Part shown: piece after piece, positions 1 through 5,290 of the stretch
Numbering within the stretch: the first letter of the stretch is position 1
Layout: each line of letters opens with the position of its first letter
Source of the DNA: Luminiphilus sp.
GTDB lineage: Bacteria; Pseudomonadota; Gammaproteobacteria; Pseudomonadales; Halieaceae
DNA: 5,290 nt
Assembly: GCA_029251065.1 (NCBI GenBank)
Contig: JAQXEB010000177.1
Location: 1-5,290 of the forward strand
Direction: 5' to 3'
The notes under the pieces: generated by a model
What the model was told of the DNA's origin: nothing
Database searches by the model: none
Seen by the model: the letters and a program-made list of their open reading frames with translations, nothing else
Made by a program: the position numbers and the translations under genes

Positions 1-957
1 CTGACAGAGCAACAGAAGCGACGCATTGACCACAATGAGACGAAGCGGCGAAAAAGCTCAATGGCTGGCCACAATGACGATGCGCTCGGCACCATCGTTG
101 CCCGTTACAGTAAGACGGCGATCGTTAGAGACGAGGCCGGCAACACGCACAAGTGTCATCTGCGCCCCAACCTCGCTCACCTGGTCGCGGGTGATCGCGT
201 ATTTTGGCTGCGCAGCGATACTGGCGCCGCCGTATCAGCGCAACTCGAGCGCCGCTCAGAACTGAATCGTCCCGATGCACGCGGTCAACTCAAGGCGGTC
301 GCCGCCAATGTGGACCTCATTGCGGTCGTGATTGCTCCTGCGCCCGAACCGTTTGCGAATCTGATCGATCGCTATTTGGTGGCCGCACATATTGCCGGAA
401 TCGAGGCCGTCGTCATTCTTAACAAGGCTGATCTACTGGCGATAAACCCAGAGAGTCGAGTTCTACTCAACCGCTACAAAGAAATTGGCCTTACGGTTCT
501 AGAAATCGACCCGAGCGCCAGCGCTACACGACATTTAAATCGCTTGCTGGGGGACCGCACAACAGTCTTCGTCGGCCAGAGCGGCGTGGGCAAGTCATCG
601 ATCATTAATCGTTTGCTACCGAACGAAGACCTTCGTGTGGGTGCGCTTTCCGAGGGCGTCTTAAAAGGCCGACACACGACCACGACGGCCGAGGTTTTTC
701 AGCGCCCGGAGGGGGGCTGTATTATTGACTCACCGGGTATTCGAGAATTTGGGTTACAGCACATCGATCCAGCCCTCGTCGCCCCGGGCTTTGAAGAATT
801 CAGACCGTTTTTAGGCCAATGCCGATTTCGAGACTGCAAACACCTCGTAGAGCAGGGCTGCGCTGTCTTAGCGGCGCTTGAACGTGGGGATATTGGCGCG
901 GAGCGGTATGACAGTTTTGTCAATATTGTGCGCGATATCCCTCAGAAAACTTACTAA
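1..957 (+). CDS. rsgA: Ribosome small-subunit-dependent GTPase A (RsgA/YjeQ), 5'-partial
   Basis: RsgA is a circularly permuted GTPase that binds the 30S ribosomal subunit late in its assembly, checks the decoding region and releases assembly factors upon GTP hydrolysis; it is cytoplasmic. The G motifs occur in permuted order. Numbered from the Met at position 61, they are G4 NKAD at residues 121-124, G1 GQSGVGKSS at 172-180, the TTTT switch-I threonines at 206-209, and G3 DSPG at 223-226. An OB-fold lies N-terminal to them. The C-terminal zinc site has C254, C259, H261 and C267. The Met at 61 is probably not the start: the frame is open back to base 1, and these 20 extra residues (beginning LTEQQKRRIDHNE) resemble the basic N-terminal tail of E. 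coli RsgA. The true start therefore lies left of the window. The C-terminus is short after the zinc domain. The next gene follows after 29 bases on the same strand. Confidence 0.95.
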   Translation: MTEQQKRRIDHNETKRRKSSMAGHNDDALGTIVARYSKTAIVRDEAGNTHKCHLRPNLAHLVAGDRVFWLRSDTGAAVSAQLERRSELNRPDARGQLKAVAANVDLIAVVIAPAPEPFANLIDRYLVAAHIAGIEAVVILNKADLLAINPESRVLLNRYKEIGLTVLEIDPSASATRHLNRLLGDRTTVFVGQSGVGKSSIINRLLPNEDLRVGALSEGVLKGRHTTTTAEVFQRPEGGCIIDSPGIREFGLQHIDPALVAPGFEEFRPFLGQCRFRDCKHLVEQGCAVLAALERGDIGAERYDSFVNIVRDIPQKTY

Positions 958-992
958 GGTCCTTTACAGTCCCGTAGACTGAGGTTATGACC
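958..992 (+). promoter_or_regulatory. Possible hairpin over the start of the exported-protein gene
   Basis: The rsgA-to-next-gene gap can fold on itself. The core is CAGTC (967-971), loop CCGTA, then GACTG (977-981). CCT (961-963) can pair with AGG (982-984), and GGT (958-960) with ACC (990-992), leaving the ATG at 987 in an internal loop and the only Shine-Dalgarno-like bases paired. There is no T-tract, so it is unlikely to be a terminator. Ribosomes finishing rsgA at 957 could open it, giving translational coupling. That is inference; the core stem is only five pairs and could be chance. Confidence 0.3.
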
Positions 993-2000
993 ATCCGACG
1001 TGTTTTTGCCGACTTCACGCTCTGCACCTTGGGGGCTCTGGCCCCAATGACCGCTTTGGGGGCGCTAACCCCGATTTCAGAAGCTGCCGATGCGCCGGCG
1101 ATTGTCGAACAACTGACACAAGAGGAGATCGCACGGCAGGAGAGCGGGAAAGACCCCGCCTGGGTAGACACCAGTCACCGGTTTGCAACCGACCGTACTT
1201 TGGCACTCACGCGCTGGGTCGACAGCTTTTTCGGTGATGTCGACAGCGACACCGAGATTGCAGAATCGCGCTTGCGACTAAAGCTGACAACCGATTGGGA
1301 TGATCGACTAGGCACTGAGACTCGCGTGAGTGTCGGCGGTAAGGTCAACCTCCCTCGGCTTGCGAACCGTGTTGATCTCGTTTTCCGGGGTGATGACCCT
1401 GACGAACTCATAGCGGGCGATAAAGAAGACCCCTCTCAAAGCCAAGTGGGCTTTCAGGTTCTCGTCGATGAGAGCGCTGCCGGCAATCACCGAACCGATT
1501 TCACGGTCGGCCTATCGGGCTCAGGGCCCAAGCCCGGCATCAACTACCGATATAAAACCATATGGAACCCGAAAACATCGTTCCGATTTTCGCAACGTGC
1601 TCAGTACGACTTTGACGATGGAGCCTTTGCGACCACAAAAATCGACCTCGACTATGCCTTGTCCGAGCGCTCGCTCGTTAGAACGCAAAATCGTATGCTT
1701 TATGGTGAAGAGACAGACGGCGTCGAATGGTCGACCCGCGTCGGCGTTGTTCGGCAGTGGGCCGTCACTAACGGGTTTGAGCGAGCGGCCTACGTCTACA
1801 TTGGTGCGAAAGGCAATACCGAACCGAAAGACGACGTTGAGAATTACCAATTAGGCCTGCGCTTGCGCGCGCAAGCCATTCGTGACTTCCTATTTTTTGA
1901 ATTGGAGCCGACGCTCAATCAACGTATCGACAGCCCCACCGCCGCCAGAGAGGCCACCTGGGCCATCGAAGCGCGAATAGAACTACTGCTGTTTGACTAA
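987..2000 (+). CDS. Uncharacterised exported beta-strand-rich protein, possible outer-membrane barrel
   Basis: I cannot assign a named function. The 337-residue product begins with a signal-peptide-like segment: MTIRR, then a hydrophobic stretch to about residue 30, with a plausible signal peptidase I site after S31-E32-A33. The only early Cys (C13) does not sit in a lipobox. Residues 35-90 are polar and contain TRWVDSFFGD (75-84). From about residue 94 to the end, short alternating hydrophobic/polar strands dominate (for example RLRLKL, RVSVGGKV, INYRYKTIW, TSFRFSQRAQY, RAAYVYIGAKG, LGLRLRAQ, FFELEPTL). The last strand ends IELLLFD. This pattern suits an outer-membrane or periplasmic beta-barrel. 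Uncharacterised proteins of this look are known from gammaproteobacteria, from memory only. The start is well fixed because an in-frame TAG lies at 975-977. The only purine-rich box, GAGG at 981-984, is just two bases from the ATG. The gene probably shares the rsgA transcript. Confidence 0.8.
   Translation: MTIRRVFADFTLCTLGALAPMTALGALTPISEAADAPAIVEQLTQEEIARQESGKDPAWVDTSHRFATDRTLALTRWVDSFFGDVDSDTEIAESRLRLKLTTDWDDRLGTETRVSVGGKVNLPRLANRVDLVFRGDDPDELIAGDKEDPSQSQVGFQVLVDESAAGNHRTDFTVGLSGSGPKPGINYRYKTIWNPKTSFRFSQRAQYDFDDGAFATTKIDLDYALSERSLVRTQNRMLYGEETDGVEWSTRVGVVRQWAVTNGFERAAYVYIGAKGNTEPKDDVENYQLGLRLRAQAIRDFLFFELEPTLNQRIDSPTAAREATWAIEARIELLLFD
1029..1073 (+). repeat. 27-base near-duplication inside the signal-peptide coding region
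   Basis: Within codons 15-29 of the exported-protein gene, TTGGGGGCTCTGGCCCC (from 1029) is followed 27 bases later by TTGGGGGCGCTAACCCC (from 1056). The encoded peptide repeats as LGALAP-MTA-LGALTP. Each copy contains GGGG and CCCC separated by seven bases, so each can form a small G/C hairpin; in the first copy TTGGGG and CCCCAA pair over six bases. It may be a short tandem duplication that lengthened the hydrophobic core, or simple low-complexity coding for Ala/Leu/Gly. Confidence 0.4.
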
Positions 2001-2013
2001 CAGCTGCAGGGCG

Positions 2014-3450
2014 CTAGAGATTTTCTTCCGCAAACGCTGCCAGACGCGATCGAACAATGCCGTTAATGTGCATGATGCCCGCGTGCGGATAGGGTTTGGC
2101 GCGCTCGACCAAATACGTCAGCCCCGACGTTAACGGAGAGATGTATTTATTGTCGATTTGCGCCAAGTTGCCCAGCACGACAATTTTAGAGTCCGAACCC
2201 ACGCGACTAATGATCGACTTCAGCTGAAACTGAGTCAGCCCCTGAGACTCATCGATAATAATATAGGCGCCATTGAATGATCGTCCGCGCATGAAGTTCA
2301 ATGACTTAAATTGAATATTTGCGCGCTCCTTCACGTAGTCGATGCTCCCATTTGAACACTCATCTGCGCCGTGCAAGATTTCCAAATTATCGTCAAAAGC
2401 GGCAAGCCAGGGCGCCATCTTTTCCTCTTCCGTACCCGGGAGAAAACCAATGTCTTCCGCCATCGGCGGGGTCGATCGCGCGACGATCAGCTTCTTGTAT
2501 TTTTTTTGCTCAAGGATCGCATGCAGGCCATAAGCAAGCGCCAGCAAGGTCTTACCCGACCCGGCAGGCCCCGTCAGTACGGTCATGTCGAGATCATCAT
2601 TGTCAAGCAGTCGCATCGCCATGGCTTGCTCAAGATTGCGCGGTGCAAGACCCCAAAAACGCTGATTCATTAAATTATCGCGACTGTCCACGGCAAGAAA
2701 GACGTATTCCGAATCCACATGATCAACAAACGCCATGAACCCATTATCGTCATATAAAAACTGGTTCGGGTAAGCGTCTGGGAGCTCCGACTTGGGAATT
2801 CTGTGAAGGGTAATGCTGCCCTCGCGAACAGTATCGACTCGATCGATGTCCTCCCAAAATTCACCGTCACTGCGTCGGTAGCCCGTGGCCAATAAATCAA
2901 TGTCATCAAGCACTCGATCGTGACGGTAGTCTTCGACGTGCAAAAGACCAGAGCCCTTGGCCTTGATTCGCATATTGATGTCTTTGGTCACTAAGCACAC
3001 AAACTCATCTGGGTGCTCGACCTGATATTTCAACGCCACATTAATAATGCGATTGTCATTCGCCTGATCTTGTGTGCTGTCTAAAAACGGTACGTTCTCA
3101 TTGGCACCCAGTAGCTGATCGGGAAAAATGGCCAGTCGTCCCAGGCTACCCGAGAGGGTTGAGCCCGGGATATCCACACCGACTTGTATCGTCTGAGGTG
3201 ACGCCAAGCCGACTACTTTATCGATCATCTGAATCGCAATCCGTGCCTCACGACTCACCGACTTGTCGCGACGGTCCTTAATGTGATCAAGCTCTTCGAG
3301 CACCGTCATGGGAATCACCACACGGTGCTCCGCAAACGCCGCTATGGCCGTCGGATCGTGCAAAAGTACATTGGTGTCCAGCACATAGGTCTTCACCGGT
3401 GCAGACTCAAGGCGTGTAACGTCATCGATCAACTCGACTGGTTGCGGCAT
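2014..3450 (-). CDS. PhoH family protein: PIN domain joined to PhoH-type ATPase
   Basis: The product has 478 residues from the preferred ATG. An N-terminal PIN nuclease domain (about 18-160) begins TYVLDTNVLLHDP, with candidate metal-binding acids D25, E52/E53, D132 and D157. The C-terminal PhoH ATPase (about 265-475) has Walker A GPAGSGKT at 294-301, Walker B IIIDESQ at 397-403, the sensor-like GNLAQID stretch, and the ending GIVRSRLAAFAEENL. This is the long PhoH architecture of B. subtilis YlaK and mycobacterial PhoH2, where PhoH2 is reported to unwind and cleave RNA; it is not the short YbeZ type. The exact role here is unknown, but ATP-driven RNA processing is the best guess. Start choice: ATG at 3450 has GGGGG five bases upstream and puts the PIN domain near the N-terminus as usual in the family. 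The frame stays open to a GTG at 3558 (36 more residues) and a GTG at 3468, both lacking a visible ribosome binding site. The gene is convergent with the exported-protein gene and divergent from rnb. Confidence 0.92.
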   Translation of the reverse strand: MPQPVELIDDVTRLESAPVKTYVLDTNVLLHDPTAIAAFAEHRVVIPMTVLEELDHIKDRRDKSVSREARIAIQMIDKVVGLASPQTIQVGVDIPGSTLSGSLGRLAIFPDQLLGANENVPFLDSTQDQANDNRIINVALKYQVEHPDEFVCLVTKDINMRIKAKGSGLLHVEDYRHDRVLDDIDLLATGYRRSDGEFWEDIDRVDTVREGSITLHRIPKSELPDAYPNQFLYDDNGFMAFVDHVDSEYVFLAVDSRDNLMNQRFWGLAPRNLEQAMAMRLLDNDDLDMTVLTGPAGSGKTLLALAYGLHAILEQKKYKKLIVARSTPPMAEDIGFLPGTEEEKMAPWLAAFDDNLEILHGADECSNGSIDYVKERANIQFKSLNFMRGRSFNGAYIIIDESQGLTQFQLKSIISRVGSDSKIVVLGNLAQIDNKYISPLTSGLTYLVERAKPYPHAGIMHINGIVRSRLAAFAEENL

Positions 3451-3455
3451 GCGAT

Positions 3456-3460
3456 CCCCC
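3456..3460 (-). promoter_or_regulatory. Ribosome binding site deciding the phoH start
   Basis: Read on the minus strand, TTGGGGGATCGCATG places a G-run five bases before the ATG at 3450. Neither of the in-frame GTG codons at 3468 and 3558 has a comparable box, so this site favours the shorter protein. Confidence 0.5.
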
Positions 3461-3649
3461 AAGGACACAAAAATCAAAGCGTGGCCCCACGGCGCTCCGA
3501 GGAGACTGCGGGCATTGAGTAACGGATGAGGAAGAAAAGAGCGTCGCTGTTGGTTCACAGCGGGTAACGGTGATGTCGAGCGTCAAGGTGTGACCAGCAA
3601 ACATCATTACCAATAAACCGTCCTACTCTTTTTATTTCGGGCAAAAATG

Positions 3650-3678
3650 AGTAAAGCCATGACCGCAACTGATGTCAA
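3650..3678 (-). promoter_or_regulatory. Candidate sigma-70 promoter for phoH
   Basis: On the minus strand a perfect TTGACA (3678 down to 3673) is followed by a 17-base spacer and TTTACT (3655 down to 3650), which matches TATAAT at four of six positions but lacks the important A at position 2. Transcription would start near 3643, giving a leader of about 190 bases to the ATG at 3450, or about 85 bases if the GTG at 3558 is used. The -35 is strong and the -10 weak, so activation or an alternative promoter is possible. Confidence 0.4.
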
Positions 3679-3700
3679 TCATCGATTGGTAGTTTTTTTT
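3673..3700 (+). terminator. Candidate weak intrinsic terminator or attenuator on the plus strand
   Basis: CAATC (3676-3680), loop ATC and GATTG (3684-3688) form a perfect five-pair stem, extendable to eight with two G-T pairs and one T-A pair (3673-3691). It is followed by G and eight consecutive T (3693-3700). The geometry is that of a Rho-independent terminator, but the stem is A/T-rich and weak. It lies about 110 bases before rnb and reads toward it, so it could end a short upstream transcript or attenuate rnb. It also overlaps the candidate -35 of phoH. Confidence 0.3.
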
Positions 3701-3754
3701 CGCCATGACAAAAGCGTGAAAAATTGGGGCCCGTCAGCTAGGATTTGTCCGGCA

Positions 3755-3769
3755 AGTCGCGACTGTCGC
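3755..3769. promoter_or_regulatory. Overlapping palindromes upstream of rnb, possible operator
   Basis: AGTCGCGACT (3755-3764) is a perfect 10-base palindrome. It overlaps GCGAC-T-GTCGC (3759-3769), a second perfect inverted repeat, so the half-site GTCGC occurs three times in alternating orientation. The element lies 40-54 bases before the rnb ATG, where an operator or promoter-proximal RNA hairpin would be expected. I do not recognise the motif as that of a known regulator; chance occurrence in G/C-rich DNA is possible. Confidence 0.25.
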
Positions 3770-3808
3770 TACCGCAGTTAAAATCAGGCTCAAGAGACCT
3801 CTCGGTGT

Positions 3809-5290
3809 ATGTTAGATAAAAATGCCCTAAACCAGCTTCAGGGCCTTAAAAACAAAATAGAAGCAGAGAAAGAATCCGCCGAGGGAACGGTCAAAGCGAC
3901 ACGCAGTCGCTTTGGTTTTGTTGTGCTTGACGACGCGCGCGAGATCTTTCTGCCACCCGATGAGATGCAGCGCGTACTGCCCGGAGACAGGGTCTCGATT
4001 ACGATCAAACCCGTTTCGGGAAAGGACAAATCAGGTAACGCACAGACCGCAGGCGAGCTTGAGACGCTACTGACGACGTCGGTCGACACCTTCGTCGGCG
4101 AGGTCGTGCAGAAGGGCAAGGCATTCTTTGTAGCACCTGACATTCCTGAGTTGATGCATTTCTCACGTTGGCTGTTCATTCCGCCCAATGCACGATCAGG
4201 CGCGAAGCAAGGCGATCTGGTTCAGTGTCAACTAAACCGCCACCCCTTCGCTGACGGGAAGCCATCGGTCAAGGTGTTGCGATCGTTTGGCCCGGAGGGC
4301 ACACCCGGACTTGAAAACGAGTATTGCGCCGCTCGCGCCGGCATTCATCGTCAACTTCCCAAAAAAGTTTTGAATCAAATTGAGTCGCTTCTGAGCACGA
4401 CCCCAGAAAACGCCCTTCCTCGAGAAAATTTAACGCACTTGCCGCTGGTAAGTATCGACTCTGTCCACACCATGGACATCGATGATGCGCTTTGCGCCGA
4501 ACCGCTGGATAATGGCTGGAAACTCACCGTCGCCATTGCAGACCCGACAGCCGTTACTGGGCACGCTGCTGACATTACGGCCGCAATTTCCAAACGTGGT
4601 ACTTCTCATTACTTTCATGGCACAGCCATTACGATGTTACCCGACACACTGTCGCAACATTCAGCCTTGAAACCGCTGGAAGATCGCAATGCCGTGGTCT
4701 GTCGCCTAACGGTCTCCGCAGAGGGTGAGGTAACACAGGCCGAGATTGTACTTGCGCTCGTTCAGTCGAAAGCAAAATTAAGCTACCCCGAAGTTGAGGA
4801 TGTGCTTCAGGAAAAAGCCCCGCACACGTTTACTGAAGAGCTTTCACACCTGCAAAACTGTTTCAGAGCACTGCGTCAGCGGCGTGAGGCCTGTGAGCTT
4901 GTGATCGAGCACCGACCAGAGCACCGCTGGATTATGAACGATGAAAAACAGATAACCAGTATTGAACGGGTGGAGAAAAAGTCATCACAGCTGCTGGTTG
5001 AGGAATGCATGGTCGCCGCCAACCGAGCGATTGCCAACGCGCTTAAAGAGGCTCAGAGGCCTGGACCATTCGTTACACACGCGGGGATACGGCGAGACCG
5101 CGCCGAGGAAGCCCAGGAGTTTCTAAAGCGCTATCAGCCTGATCTAGAGGGCTTGGAATTCTCTACATTGGAAGGGTTTAGAACACTAATCACCGCACTT
5201 AATGCATCGAGTGACGAACGACCATTGCGCTCAATGGTTAATCGTCTGATGGCACGCGCAAGCTTGAGTATCAAGCCCTGGCCGCATATG
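3809..5290 (+). CDS. rnb: Exoribonuclease II (RNase II, RNB family), 3'-partial
   Basis: RNase II degrades single-stranded RNA processively from the 3' end, releasing nucleoside monophosphates, and is a main mRNA-decay exonuclease in gammaproteobacteria. The 494 visible residues align by eye along their length with E. coli RNase II (644 residues). The N-terminus MLDKNALNQLQGLKNKI is followed by a first cold-shock/OB domain (EGTVKATRSRFGFV, 25-39), a second OB domain with NRHP (143-146), and the RNB catalytic domain from about 205. The four metal-binding aspartates are all present: D217, D223, D225 and D226 in DSVHTMDIDDAL, matching E. coli D201, D207, D209 and D210. Y268 probably matches the E. 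coli Y253 that fixes RNA in the active site. RNase R is less likely because the extra N-terminal helix-turn-helix is absent. An in-frame TAA at 3779-3781 and no other start codon fix the ATG at 3809; AAGAGA (3792-3797) is a rather distant ribosome binding site. The rest of RNB, including the catalytic arginine/glutamate region, and the S1 domain lie beyond the window. Confidence 0.93.
   Translation, partial: MLDKNALNQLQGLKNKIEAEKESAEGTVKATRSRFGFVVLDDAREIFLPPDEMQRVLPGDRVSITIKPVSGKDKSGNAQTAGELETLLTTSVDTFVGEVVQKGKAFFVAPDIPELMHFSRWLFIPPNARSGAKQGDLVQCQLNRHPFADGKPSVKVLRSFGPEGTPGLENEYCAARAGIHRQLPKKVLNQIESLLSTTPENALPRENLTHLPLVSIDSVHTMDIDDALCAEPLDNGWKLTVAIADPTAVTGHAADITAAISKRGTSHYFHGTAITMLPDTLSQHSALKPLEDRNAVVCRLTVSAEGEVTQAEIVLALVQSKAKLSYPEVEDVLQEKAPHTFTEELSHLQNCFRALRQRREACELVIEHRPEHRWIMNDEKQITSIERVEKKSSQLLVEECMVAANRAIANALKEAQRPGPFVTHAGIRRDRAEEAQEFLKRYQPDLEGLEFSTLEGFRTLITALNASSDERPLRSMVNRLMARASLSIKPWPHM

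Larger units (their letters stand above)
3451..3808. other. Divergent intergenic region between phoH and rnb
   Basis: About 360 bases without a convincing gene. The part next to phoH (3451-3558) is open in the phoH frame but does not look like conserved protein; it is more likely leader RNA. The middle (about 3600-3725) is A/T-rich and carries a candidate phoH promoter on the minus strand and a hairpin plus T-tract on the plus strand. The part nearest rnb (3726-3770) is G/C-rich and includes GGGGCCC and overlapping palindromes. I find no good -35/-10 pair for rnb: TAGGAT (3739-3744) and TAAAAT (3779-3784) are possible -10 boxes but lack partners at 16-18 bases. Confidence 0.6.

Noticed and set aside
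26..265. Plus-strand 79-codon frame overlapping rsgA
   Set aside because: Shadow of rsgA in another frame; the Arg/Ser/Thr-rich product is unlike any known protein.
1468..1854. Plus-strand 128-codon and minus-strand 109-codon frames inside the exported-protein gene
   Set aside because: Both overlap a gene with a signal peptide and a regular strand pattern; their translations are low-complexity shadows.
2319..2738. Plus-strand 139-codon frame opposite phoH
   Set aside because: Antisense to the PhoH ATPase domain including Walker A; the Arg/Pro/Ser-rich translation is typical of a shadow frame.
3422..3613. Minus-strand 63-codon frame overlapping the phoH 5' end
   Set aside because: Out of frame with phoH, no recognisable domain and no convincing ribosome binding site; not enough to call a leader peptide.
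3724..3784. Sigma-70 promoter for rnb using TTGGGG or TTGTCC with TAGGAT or TAAAAT
   Set aside because: No pair has spacing of 16-18 bases; listing one would be a guess.
3824..3844. GCCCT...AGGGC inverted repeat at the start of rnb
   Set aside because: Five pairs with an 11-base loop inside coding sequence and no T-tract; easily explained by chance.
3838..4188. Minus-strand open frame of 116 codons opposite rnb
   Set aside because: Lies wholly antisense to the well-supported RNase II gene; the Ser-rich translation resembles no protein I know and has no ribosome binding site worth noting.
1..5290. CRISPR array, tRNA, rRNA, insertion sequence or attachment site
   Set aside because: No regularly spaced repeats, no cloverleaf-like sequence, no transposase or integrase and no long terminal inverted repeats were seen on either strand.

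Overview
The window looks like ordinary chromosome from a free-living, probably marine, gammaproteobacterium. This rests on the style of four proteins: an RsgA GTPase with a basic N-terminal tail like the E. coli one; an exported beta-rich protein of a type I associate with marine gammaproteobacteria; a long PIN-PhoH ATPase of the 'GNLAQID' type; and a true RNase II (rnb type, not RNase R). Base composition looks moderate, a little above half G+C, and codon use looks even across the genes. I see no mobile element, integrase, tRNA, rRNA or CRISPR array. The genus cannot be fixed from the sequence alone.

Layout: rsgA (+) enters from the left edge and stops at 957. After 29 bases comes a gene for an uncharacterised exported, beta-strand-rich protein (987-2000, +), probably co-transcribed with rsgA. 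It meets tail to tail, with a 13-base gap and no visible terminator, a phoH-like PIN-ATPase gene (-, stop at 2014, preferred start 3450). A non-coding stretch of about 360 bases (3451-3808) separates phoH from a divergent rnb (RNase II) gene. rnb starts at 3809 and runs off the right edge after 494 codons. This rnb reading frame has no stop inside the window, so it is easily missed if only closed reading frames are considered.

Three of the four genes act on RNA or ribosomes: 30S subunit maturation (RsgA), a PIN nuclease domain joined to a PhoH ATPase, and 3'-to-5' mRNA decay (RNase II). The fourth encodes an envelope protein of unknown role. The phoH-rnb intergenic region holds the most regulatory-looking sequence: a consensus -35 box for phoH, a hairpin followed by eight T on the opposite strand, and overlapping short palindromes upstream of rnb. 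I found no convincing evidence of a wholly new system. The least understood item is the exported protein, together with the possible structure over its start codon.
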